Source of the DNA: Sipunculus nudus
Taxonomy: Eukaryota; Annelida; Sipuncula; Golfingiida; Sipunculidae
Direction: 5' to 3'
Assembly: GCA_026874595.1 (NCBI GenBank)
Contig: CM049318.1
Coordinates: 32,619,956-32,683,955, forward strand
Length of the DNA stretch: 64,000 nt
Shown: in pieces, positions 47,101 to 59,972 of the stretch
Position numbering within the stretch: position 1 is the stretch's first letter
How the letters are laid out: each line of letters starts with the position of its first letter
Translations under genes and position numbers: made by a program
Notes under the pieces: model-generated
The model's database searches: none
What the model was told of the DNA's origin: nothing
Seen by the model: the letters and a program-made list of their open reading frames with translations, nothing else

Positions 47101-50100
47101 TCCAGATAGTCCACCATCTTTTCTGTTCTAAACGACTGTACGGTCAGTACAATCGTCATCTGAAAGAAAGAACTCTACACGATCACTAGTGCTAAATATT
47201 ATCAATACAAGTTCTTAAACTGTATATACTTTTACCAAAGAAAATGACCTCATTTGTGACATCAGTATAGAACTCGAATAGAATACTGTGATTTCGTGAA
47301 CTCCCTACCAATCTCATTATATTTATACGTCTAAGTAAACTCAAAAGCAGGTATACTTTACACACCATAACATACCATCACACACACATACGTTATTCAA
47401 TTTAAGGAAGAACCCACCTCCATCTAGCTTAATATGCTAGCTTTACAAAGTGTATTATTTTTTGCAGAATTTCGTTCCAGTTTCGATCTCGTAACAAAGT
47501 AGTAGCACATGTTTCTTTCCATAATATATTTGGTGCTAACCAGGTCCGATGACTACCATGCGGCTCATGGGTGTGTCATAATTTTCAATGCTGAGACCTT
47601 GAAACCCCGACAAGCGCACTCTTTTTCGAGGGAAACACTGCTTGAGGGGCACGGCGGCCTTACCATTTGAGGCCGAATCACCGACCTCGGCTGAATTCGG
47701 AACTCCTGATCCGAGGCTTTGACACTGTGCTCAACCGCTATATCACAGGATTCGGCCAATCAAACACACATAAACACATAAACGCCCGCACACTTGACAT
47801 TATACGAGGGTTAAAATTTCTATGACTGATAAAGAAATCAAATCTAGATCGAAGACACATTTTAATTTTAAAACACTGAGGACATTTTTAATCATGGAAT
47901 GGTTATGAAATACCAATGAGTGGCATATGCACAAAAAAGTTAACAGGTGAATCACTGTACCAGTTACCTCCTTCACGAGTCTATTCGCGAGTAGAACAAA
48001 AACAATGAAACGTATACGTACGTTTCGTGACGGCGCTGTAATGCTCCAGTGACAATCAGCGTTATTATGATAGTAATGTCCTGACAGGTAACCGGGGGAG
48101 GTGATAAACCCAGAGAGCTGGTTCAGCGATATAACACGATTTGGGCATGTAGTTCCTTCTGAAAATGGAACCATACATATCATCTTAGATACAAACTACT
48201 ATTAATATACCTGCAAGTACACAAATGTAATAAAGGGTCAGGTTATGTTAAATGGGAGCCTCATAGAATAATAGGAAATAATCAGGGAAACGTAGTTAAT
48301 AATGCTTAATATTGTTGTATTTATTATTGTCTATGGTCGTGAATCATTCAGTAGGATTTTGTTTATTGTGTTAAGTAATCGAACTGACTGAACATCTGTT
48401 TATAATTATGATTAACCTATTCTAGAGAATCCAGGTATTCCTAGAGTTCTAGTTGATAATTCCCGGTAAAAAGGTTCAAAAGAGCAGAGCATACGCCGAT
48501 TAGAATGTTCGCATAATTCTTGGGAAGAGTTATATATTGAGTTGGCCCACTGCCATTAGGAGACATTCAATGAGATATTTAGTCCGTGTGAAATTGTCGT
48601 GCCAGCCGCAATGTTTGCGTGAGGTTAAATCATGCGAGAGGATTATACGAGTCCTGTAGATTTGTTACAAGTTTAGCCTTGCAGGACTTTTTTGTACCGC
48701 GAGAGAAATTTATCTCTGTATTTGTGAGGGCGAACGCCATTTGGGACGTGATTGGTGTAACGTTGGTTCGCTACCCCTAGACGGTGTTTGGATATTATGT
48801 ATTTTGGCGTGACAGTTTTTTGCGGAATATATTCACTACGTGTGTGGTGTGACAGACTTATGTGAACGCATGTTAAATTACACATGGAATTAAACAGGAA
48901 GATGTTATCATGATCGGCGAGTTATAAGACCGGGGAAGAAAAGACAGCATAAAGGATATAGAAATCATGTAATGATGTTAAGAAAAATTCTTGCTTCATA
49001 TTGAAATAGTTTAATATAAGTCATAATACGAATTAACCGGAGGGACCTTCGCAACGCCGTCTGTGGGGAACTACGATTGGGTATCAAGGGAAAATACAGT
49101 TTTTTTTACTCTTGACCAAGAACTGGGAACCTCCGCATGGTTCCTAGAACATCACGAAACACAAATTGATTTTATTAATAAAACATACCTGGTGAATAGG
49201 GTATGCATAAATATACCTAATGCGTTATTTATTGCTAACTGACTCACGAATTCTCTTTTAGCAAAATGAATTATCTATTAATATTGAATAGTTTAACAGT
49301 CTTCGGTATATTGAAGAGCCATGTGTCGTTTTTTGGATGAAACTAAACTATGCTTCAGCTGCAAACTAATGAATAGGTAGGATAAGATTAGTGAAGGGCA
49401 TTACGATCAATAGGAGGGGTAATAATTGACGTCCGGCCATTCTGTACAATAACACTAGGTCTTACTAAGGTCAAACCTGTAGGTGAGATATATTTGGTAA
49501 ATACCTGAAATCCTTTACAAATAGATCGAATCATTTTTTAAAAATTTCAATGCTGAATCATCCCACATACCGATAGCTTGGTAGGTCACCGAAAAACCCC
49601 TTTTTGTCGTCGTGGAGTCGGAAGCGAAGTGCAAAAACATGTATTGTCCGGAACTCCGATACTGTACTCCGCGTTCTACATTCCCATGCATAGAAGTAAT
49701 GCTTGGTTGTGAAGTGTTGTACCCGTCATAAACACCGAGAAAGTCATAATGGAGTTGTGTTTCAAATGACTGAACCGTCAAGAGAATATGCATCTAAAAT
49801 ACACAGGGACTGTACTGTTAACAGAAAGTTCATCTGAAATACACAAAATGCTTAATTAATAATTATACAGTGAAGAGAATTTGTATTTGGAATACACAAA
49901 TGCATAACTTGATGGCTGAACCGTCAGGAAGATATGCATCTTAAATATAAAGATGCTTTACCTGATGTAGAAACTGTCAAAAAGATATGCATATGACTAT
50001 ATAGATACTTTACTGGGGTGCCTGAACCATCAAGAGGATACGCCGGTGAAAAACACAAATTTAAAGAGGCCTATTTTTTAAACTAACGGTAATCCCTTTT

Positions 50101-53100
50101 ATAATAAAAAGCCAGAAAACTTAGATATCAACGCACACAGGCTGCTTGTTTTGTTTGTATCAACGTGTTTATAATATATGGGGCCCGCCAAAATAATCAA
50201 AACAAATTCAATAAGGGCATCTTGCAGCAAGTCAGAAAAGACAGTGCTTTGCAAATGGCGTTTTGCAACAAGTGATCTTTCTACCTCTTCATTTATCCAA
50301 CTTACCACCTTAGGTTAAATGTTTTCCCATTTAACTAGATCTAGTTTATGAAGGCATCCTGACGCGACTGTCTATTAAACATCTAAACATAGCAAACTGT
50401 TCAACGTTAAAGAAATAAGGATATATATAAATCGACGGTAATTGAAGCATTCATAAAAATGTTACGAAACAGGAGAATGACTGCAAGAACATTCTAAACC
50501 TTTTTCTCAGAGAATTATGTAGTTTATTTCATAATTCCTTTTGAGCCGGTTAAATCTGTGCCTTGCTATATTTGCTTCACCTGCATACGACACGCGATTT
50601 CCAACCTGAGACGTGTCCCCTTTGTTTCTCTCACTATTCAATACACTTAAAACTTATTCAGTTACAAAAATATAGCATTTCAGTACTTTAAATAATAAGA
50701 ATCAGATCATTAGACTTTTTTTCAGACACACTGTGGCGCTCAGCAAAAACCGACTGGATGCTATAAAGAACGGGAGTCCCATTGAGTATTCGCGAGGAAT
50801 CCCGTCCAGCAGAAACAAGGTGTCAATAATTTTGTGTCAGGATTAATTTGATGACAAGCAGACACTATGTCCCAAATTGGATTAAGGCTTATGCCTGGCC
50901 CTTGAATAAATGTACAAAGAGGCAGGCACAAAAGCATTATGTAATAATCAATCAATGTCTGACCTATCAGAGCCATGGCTCGTTCTCTAGGCACAGGCGC
51001 TCCTGTCTTGAACCTATTGAAGAGGTTATCAGGTTCATTTGTGCACGGGATGTAAGTTCAAGGGTCACTAGATCACAAGTGAGAAATTGCGTAATGCGTG
51101 TACACAGATTAAAAGGTACATGAACGAATATCTATAACTGTGGGAAGGTTTCTGCATTGTCAAACTCTCGTTGTATTTCTTTCACCTTTTTATAATAATC
51201 AGAGGTTATCCAAAGGGTTGACCATAACCAGAATGCATATTACTCTTGCCTACACGATTCATTTGCATTATATTGGCAATAATTAATGTACAGGCCAACG
51301 GCTGAAAAGACGTAAGTTGTTCCTTCTTATCACTACATTTTTAATATTTATCAGTTGCCGATGGTTTTGCTTTAACTATTATTGCAGAGCATACTTGTGC
51401 ATGGAAGAGTCGTATTAAAAGTGCTTTGTCATCACGACATTGTCAATATTTGGCATTTACTTCAACCTCAGACAGTTTTGAAACAGAATGTGAAAAATTA
51501 ATGCCGGCTTGTAGATTTCAATAATATAAACGCAGTCATTATTTATGTCATATGTAGAAGAAACATATTTGTAATCATCAAATTACCAGTGCATAACAGA
51601 ATATCGAGGATCATATGGTTTGCTGGTAAAGTAACGATAAATCAGAAGGCAGCGTTAAGGTTTGTGGAAAGCAGGGAGCTGTCATACATTTCGTCAAGTG
51701 CTCTCCATGCACCAAACATTATCGATTTGAAGTAAATACGGCATGATTACGACGACAGTTGATTAACCTGAGTTTTGAGGTCTCATGTTAAAAACGCCAG
51801 TTTTTTTTTGGAAAAGCGTGTACAGTGCTTTTTAAATATAATTCTGTTTGTGTAACTTTTATTTTATGGAATGGGTCAAGGCCAAAGAATATGATGTAAT
51901 GTTCTCATGCAGAGAGTCTGTCTATGTAGTAGCCCATCGCGGCGTACGTGCTGCGGTAATTCGAATTGCCTGGGCAAGACCGTATGGTAATGGGGCAGAA
52001 CCTTACTGGTAAGGCCGAAAAGGACAGGATGCAGTGTTTGTGTGGTCAAGAGGTCTGACTGGTGGAAAGAGGACTACCCTTGGAAAATGGATTTTTTTGC
52101 ATGGTGACAATAATCCGGCACTTCAAACAGAACCGCGCGGACGACTCACGAGACGTCGCCTCACTACTGCTGCCCCTGAAGTCTTTGAGCTCGTCCAAGG
52201 AGATCGACATGGGACAAAGAACCAACGAGTCTACACAGAAAACTCAGCTGACAACAGAACGCATTGGATTTCATAGGCGTTTTAGAGATCCTAGTTTAAC
52301 CCCGTGAACTTACTTTTATAGAAGAGCATACTTGAAGACAGAAAAAGTCGTATTACTATTAATGTTTATTATTACTATATAATGATAACGTTTCTCTGTT
52401 AATGCTTGTGAGATCTGTGCACGTGTGTCTGCACGAGTGCATGGTTGAAAGAGACAAAGGTTTTACCAAATAAGATACCTACCTGACTCCTTGGGGCACT
52501 GATTCTCCATCTGCAGTTCATTGAGTTTCCATAGTTTTGGCCATTTTTATATCCAGGGGACGTGATGGTTCCAGTTAACCCAGTCATAACAACTAACTTG
52601 GATTTACACTCAGACTCTGCTGTAAAATAAATGGCCTATAATATATACTGTGTTTATCTTTGCTGAACTAAGAATACAAATACGACCAGAGATGGTCCTT
52701 ACATATCCGTTATTTGCATGTACAAAGGGTAAACTTTTATTTTTTTATAAGGATAGGTCCATGACCTGTTGGTGGCACTGTTTACTGAATGAGGTATCCA
52801 TATTAGGAGAATGATATGTTATTATTAAGCTTTCTTGATTTCAGGTTTTATATACACGAGGTTTGGAATAATCCAGAAGTCAAAACCTGTTGTTAAGGAT
52901 CGGGTGCCACTATAAATACCAGGGGGCGTTATAGGGCAACATTGAGTTTAACATAATATCTGCAACTGTTCATATGGGCTCTGACTGTATTCTAAATATT
53001 AGCTGTAAAGAAACATGTTTTATGAGCTGGATTCTGGCAGACATGTTCCTATTTCTACAAAGAACTTGCTAATACTACCTGTTTCGACATAGCTTGTGTT

Positions 53101-56100
53101 TTTATGCAATCAATTAAATATATCTGCTAATGCCAGCCCTAGTTCAAATTTACCAGGTGGGAGGTACAAAGCAATATGGGTGGCCAATCAGGAACAAGCT
53201 CCCCCTTTCTTTTTAAACACACTCACATGGCTATCTGTGTTTTGGGTCCTAATTCTCATCAATCCTAGTCTATTCATATGATTATAATAAAGTGTTACTC
53301 ACTGACTTTGTGCTACATGTGTTTGTACTGCCCTCAACTGGACCTACGTGCACCGAATACATCTCTCTTTCAACATCTTCATTAATACTCATTTACACTT
53401 GTATGCTGTTTAGTAAGACTGACAGAAAATATTAACCATGTTGTCAATAGATGGCACATGCTGACCCTGCTGTAGATAATGGTTATATAAAGTTTAGTCA
53501 GTGCTGTTTTAGTCTAGGGCAGAGTCTACATTCTCAATTTAATCAGAGACACACTGAGACTTGTTTTGATATATTACCGGTATTACAGTTATTATCATGG
53601 AATATGCCATAAAAATAATGGCGCTGTAGATGACAAATGAGCAACAGGATATCATCAATGCTCTATTTGGACATAGTGGTTTGGATGTCAAACTGGCTAC
53701 TGTTGAGGAGCTGCAGAAGTGGTCTAAACAACAACAAACCTAAGGTGCATAGAGTGACGGTGATTAATAGACACCCGAAAGCAATGACCACCAAAATAAG
53801 CCAGTTATCCCACAGCACAGGTCTGGGGCAGCTGCATGTCCACAGTGTCTTTGTGATCCCTGTATCACTGACCTCACAAAACAGCAGGGCTGGTGGCCAC
53901 AAGAGTGCAAATTGCCACATAACAGAAACAGCTAAGAAAGGCAAAGTACAGGTTTTTCTGGACCATGTTACATCACAGGAGTGTATGGAATAATCCTGCC
54001 CATCTGGCGGGGAAGTCGGAGGCTCTCAATAGAGACTCATGAAAGAAAAAAAAATGTTTATCACAAGGTGGATATCATGCTGAAATGTGATATGAAACTT
54101 GTGACAGACTGGCTGCCCAATCCCAGAGGAAGTGCACATATGGGACATATGTCGGAATGAAAATCTGGAATTTTATCCATCGTTTTCAATGAAATGAAAA
54201 AGGTAAATATGGTGTACATATTTTTGTTACTGTACTGTTTGTGTAACATACTGCAATGCATGACAAAATCTAGAACTTTCGACAGTTTTGTTGATTCAAT
54301 CTGCTCCATGCCATCTTGAGCGCCAACTCTATATATTTAAAAGATATAAACATGGTTTCAGGAAGAACACTAATTGTTTATTACTGGTTCACCAACATGC
54401 ACACCCAAGTAACCAGTACCAAAACACAGACCAGATATCCACGTGCTTAGTCCGGGGTCTGCATGGTAAGCCCCGACTCAAGCTGTCAGTTACAGTCACA
54501 TGACCTATTATGTTTCAATAAGGAGTTCAGAAACCCGGCCTTTAAGACATTAGAGCGAGTCTCTGAGGTTCAAAAAGATTACACAATTATGCCATTGAGG
54601 CACCGGTGGGGTTCCAACCAAGGACCTTCAACTCCGAAGTCCAACACCTTAACCACTAGGCTTGGTCCTACCCCCGGGGTAATATTTTATGTAAGTCTCA
54701 GTTACATGAGATTAAATCCGTTTACTTTTTTGTTTATTTTTTAAAACACTGTGATAAATTAAACCGTGTTTGGGCATAAACTAAACCTTCCACCGTAGCC
54801 ACTCCTAGTAAAACTGTTCTCGATGCTAATATAATAAAAAAAACCTGTGATATTTCTTTGCGTAAATACTCAAAAACATCTATTCCATATAAAAAGTAAT
54901 GGCAGAGAATGCCGTAATCTGCTCTATATTTCGGAACTATACACAAGCAATTTATAACATTTCTGACCCGAAATCCTGCAGCATAATACCTTACTTAGTA
55001 CAACAGTAAACAAGGAATCATTTGATGGTGTCGGCTTTACCGCTTAACACAGGTGGCCTCGTAATAGATGAAAATCATATGATAAAAGGTCTCAAATATC
55101 GTTTCCTTTCCTGAAAGGGTTTCTGTAACATCCCATCCACCGATTAACCTTTAATTTTCGTAATGACAGGCAAATGGTGATGGTGATCACCTTTGCGTTT
55201 CATGAGTTCAAAAGTCTTGCAATTTTGAAAATTATAAAAATAATGGCACTGTAGCCCAAACATTAACGATCATAAAATTTGTTCCTGCTAATTTAGTGTT
55301 TTAATGGCACGCTCAGATAAATATTTAACGAATACTTGTATAGACATACAATGATCAGTCAGAGCCTACCGTAAATCATTAAATAAAATATGGTGAATGA
55401 TTTATATCCTTGTGGCATATAATTGAAAACCCTGTCCCATTTAACTGTTGTGTTTATGCCATGTGGATCTTATTACTTTATTCCACATTTGTCAAGTAAG
55501 CGTATAACAAAATAGCCTCTGTCCTGTTTTCAGCCTTGTTAAATCAAGCAAACGGATGATGTGGTAAAGGAATAACAAAATCTACTTTAAATGACACATA
55601 AATATTTGATTATCTTTCAACGCTGTCTAATCCTTTTCTATATGCTGAATTTGAAAAAAGTCAGTATAGATTAAGGTAAATGTTTTATTATTTTCAGAAT
55701 TTCAAACTGGAAATAAAGATGTGTAAAAATTATATATTTAAAGGTTAACTTTTGAGGCAGTAAATATGTTTTTATATTGTTCATTGATCATGTTTGAACG
55801 TATGAAATAGTATCCATACTTTTTTCTTTTTCTATTTTTTTAGTTCCTCCAATGCTATTGGGCTGGACAAGAAAACCAATTATAGTAAGAAAAATATTGG
55901 TTTAATTCTGATTTTTACAGTCTCAATTCTTCAAGTAACTTGAAATTTTATACTGACTCGGTGAATGTGCCAACGGTCGAGCTATGCCTTAATTTTATAG
56001 CCTTGTTAAATCAGCTATCCTATCTGAATACATAAGGCACTAACATGTCAGGATTCATGCAAAATATAGGATAAGCAATTAATATATTAATTTTTTTATA

Positions 56101-57243
56101 AAAAAATCTAGATCTGTGTAACATATTTAGACGTTTTAATATGATCAGTTTAGTTAAATGTGGTATTATTTCATAATGTGAGAGAAAGTACAGATGGAAT
56201 ATTATAAAAAATAGCTTGAAACTACCTGTGACGAAGGAACCCATGTAACATGGCTCACTGTGTGATGCTGACCCTGCACAAGAGCCTGGTACATGACGTA
56301 ATCTAGTGCGTATTCTCACTCAATATACACAAATGACCCTGCAGGGCGCGAATACTAGCCAACTCTACCTTTGGGCTTAAGAAATCAGACCTTTTGTTTA
56401 TTTGTTTCTATATATTTGTTTCATTGAAACATGGACTTAATTTGATATGAGCGGCCCATCGCCTACAGATGCCCCTATTTCCCTATTGTATTCCAAACTG
56501 TAGGTTTCACAGATGCTGGCATAACAGTATATTATGACCTACCTGTGTCCCCATTGAATGAACTGCTTTATGACTCGTGATATCTCGGTGGTAAGTGGAC
56601 CAGATGCGTTTGCGGTGTCAGTGATATATTTATTGTTTATAAACGTGGTTTCATTTTATGTTGTTTGGTGGTCTTTATGACCTATTAAGTCATTACACAA
56701 ATGATGCGCCATGAATACTATTTATATAGATTTCAACACAATCGATTCATTTTTCTATATACCAGTAGCATTGTCCAGCCTGCACTCATACACATTATAT
56801 GATCAATATGAAAGTAAAATTTAGAATTAGCTGCACCTGTTCTTTGATATATGGAAACATGTACAGACATATTTTTTTCTGCATGAACAGACGTCAAATA
56901 ATGTAAAATATTACAAACGGAACATAAAGAATCATGTTCCGCTTCTGTTAAATATTATGCTGATAGTCCCAAAGATGGAGACTAGCCACGTCACTTAGAT
57001 TCCCGATGCAAAATATGTGTTCAGCAAACTTGGATACCGAGAAGAATATGTCTCCTGGAGAGTATAGAAGTCACCATGACCTAATATCTGGTGTCCATTT
57101 GTGGGGTCAACGGGAAGACATGGAAGGTTTATAATGAAACGCCCGGTCATACAAGGAAAAGAGACAGGATAATCGCTCTTACTGTTCTACTTGTAGTGCT
57201 ATTTATTCATCGAGGCGGACCCATATTGCGTCAGGTTCTAGTA

Positions 57244-57295
<52 letters not shown>

Positions 57296-59932
57296 AGTTT
57301 CATAATCATTATCATCAACGTATCCTTTAAGGGATGAAGTTTTCGATTTCTCAGAAGACAAAGAATTTATTGCTTAAACAATGGGACAGAATAAGCCTGG
57401 TTGATATCACATACAGTCGGGCTTGTTTTCTGGAGGACTGTGTTATTTCGAGTATTAGATTGTCTTTCAAACTGTACGCTTTCACGGATATTGGCATCAC
57501 AGTATTTTACGACAGGTATATACCTGTGTCCCCAATAAAGGAACCGCTTTTTGACTTGTTATATCTCGTTGGAAAGTCTACCAAAGATTGAGTTAGGTCT
57601 GATTATACAGCAGATTCACATGCTTGTGTGGTGTCAATAATATTTATATTTTGTTTATATACATGTTTCTTTTTATGTTGTTTGACAGTCTTTATGACCT
57701 CTTAAGTCATTTCACAAATGGTGTGCCATCAACACTATTTAAATTGTATATTTTGCGTTATTAGAATAAATTCTTGATGTAAATAACATAATGATGTAGT
57801 GTTGTTCATTCTTTTAGGCGGACCAATATTGCGTCAGGTTCTAGTAATATTTATTTTATATTTGTTTATGTAATTTCATCACCATTATCATCAACGTAGC
57901 CTTCATCCGGATGAAGATATTAATTACTCAAACGAAAAAGAATCTAACAATTTCTTGCTTAAACAATGGGGCAGAATATGCATGGTTGATATCCAGTCGG
58001 GCTTATTTTCTGGAGGAATGTGTTATTTCCAGTATTAGTCTTTAAAAATGTGTTGAAGTTGAAGTTAATTTGTTAAAGATAAATGTGAACACATGGAGAT
58101 CTAAGCAGGGAGTCGAATACTCAACCACAGGGCATTAGTATAAACATTCAGAGTACATGCAAGGATCAAACGCAGGACTAAAAAATCATTATCACTCTAC
58201 AATTTACCTATTTTTTTAAAGATATTCCTGAGCCGTAGTCCAATATTTCAGCATGCCATTCACAAAAAAAAAATATATATCGGCAGAATGTAAAATAGAG
58301 TACTAACACGATTTACAACCATTCTACAATATGGATCGGTGTTTTAAGTGCTCGAGGTTTTAGAAATGAAATTGTCCGTCTACACTTTTAGCATAAAAAC
58401 GTTAAAAAAATTACTACATGGAACACTAGCACGTTACAAAGCTCTGTGACTCTAGGTCTATCCCGCACTGTCATCCTAGTTAATTTTTTCTTATTTACCA
58501 ACTCATACAGAGCAGACCCAGCTCTGCAACTCACTCCGCAAATTCGGGTCATACATATCACAGCCAGTCATCATCTAAATTGATCTAACCATGAACTCTA
58601 TGTGATATGTAATATTCATTCAATAAATAACCATGAGCAGAGCAGCTGCTAGCAACCAATCAAGTTACCGTTGCCAATATAAACTGTCAATCACCTGACA
58701 AGCGTAAAAATTTGTATTATAAAAGCGACACTCTCCAACAAAACAAATTTAGTTTTTACCAGTAGCCATGCCAACGTTTTTCTGGATTTTTTATACGAAT
58801 AACGCAGTATAAAAAATCAGTCCAAAGATTTCAGGAATTTTTCTTCTGACAGCTGAGTGAATTATAATGTCTTTCACTGAAATTTGGGATAAATTAATCA
58901 AAATGTGACAAAACTCTTCACAATGTCTGCGATATATTCATCACTGGAGATCGGAGATATACCAAATCCAGCTGATGACGTCAGTCAGTGCGATGTCATA
59001 CACGAGCAACCTTTGTGACGTCATTGTAACGTCACTATTGTCATGTATTTAGCTCTCACAGGCATAGACATGGAATTCCCTAGCGGATCATTGGCATAAT
59101 ACGATCAAAGGGGCGGAGCATTAATGGTCTGGTGGTTAGGTCTTATTTGAGGTATACTAACCTGGACACAACTGTAGGTAACATGGCTCTGATTGTGTTT
59201 GATCTGTCCCACACGATCCGGAAAGACATCTCCTGCTGCGGGTACGTTGTCCTTTTCCACAAGTGACAGAGCAGACCCAGTTCTCCCACTCACTCCATAC
59301 AACAGCGTCTAAAAGTTTTAATCAAAACTGGATAGAAAGTTACAAACACACACATATATTTCTGATTCGAAGTTCAAATTTTCAGCATGCCATTTTCGAA
59401 AACTCAAGTTGCCGGAATGAAATAGAAAGTACTCAATATGGCTTACAACCGTACTCAGATTAAAGTCAGTGCTTAAAGTGCTCGAGGTTGTAGCGTGAAA
59501 GTGACCTTCTGCTGTCCTATCATGGACACGCTAGAGCTAAAAAGGCTTACAACATTGCACATAATGGCAGTTAGCAGATTCATATTGTGACTCTTGGTCT
59601 GTTTGTCATTTTCATCATACTTTATTGTTGTCTTACTTGCAGAGTCGTACAGAGCAGACCTAATTCTCCCACTCCCCTCACACCGCAGGTTTATACATAT
59701 CACAGCCAGTTATTTTTAAATGTATACTAACCTGGACACAACTGTAGGTAACATGGCTCTGTTTGTGACTCATATTCTGTCCCACACGATTTGGAAAGAC
59801 ATCTCCTGCTGCGAGTTCGTTGTCCTGTTCCGCAAGTGACAGAGCAGACCCAATTTTCCCATTCACTCCATACAACAGGGTCTTAAAGTGAGAAACAAAA
59901 TGTCTGTAACTGGAAAGAAAGTTACACGCACG

Positions 59933-59972
<40 letters not shown>

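Larger units (their letters stand above)
36595..53705. repeat. direct tandem segmental duplication, about 8.4 kb and 8.7 kb units
   Basis: Unit 1 (36595-44957) and unit 2 (44958-about 53705) are collinear: minisatellite, two CUB exons, a SINE-like repeat, two more CUB exons, two relic frames. Offsets between matching CUB exons are 8767, 8696, 8738 and 8792 bp, so indels are modest. The junction at about 44957 joins text matching 53700 directly to minisatellite. Confidence 0.9.

Noticed and set aside
53663-53944. 93-residue hydrophobic minus-strand frame resembling a membrane protein
   Set aside because: It is the antisense of the WWP/LRK relic, whose plus-strand text is more protein-like.
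54590-54672. Intact tRNA gene
   Set aside because: A-box and B-box-like words are present, but the acceptor stem does not close and the surrounding text is SINE-like.
59105-59302. 65-residue frame beginning MYGVSGRTG and its twin at 59678-59875
   Set aside because: These are out-of-frame readings of the TSP1 exons, which in another frame give the WSEW...CSVTCG motif.
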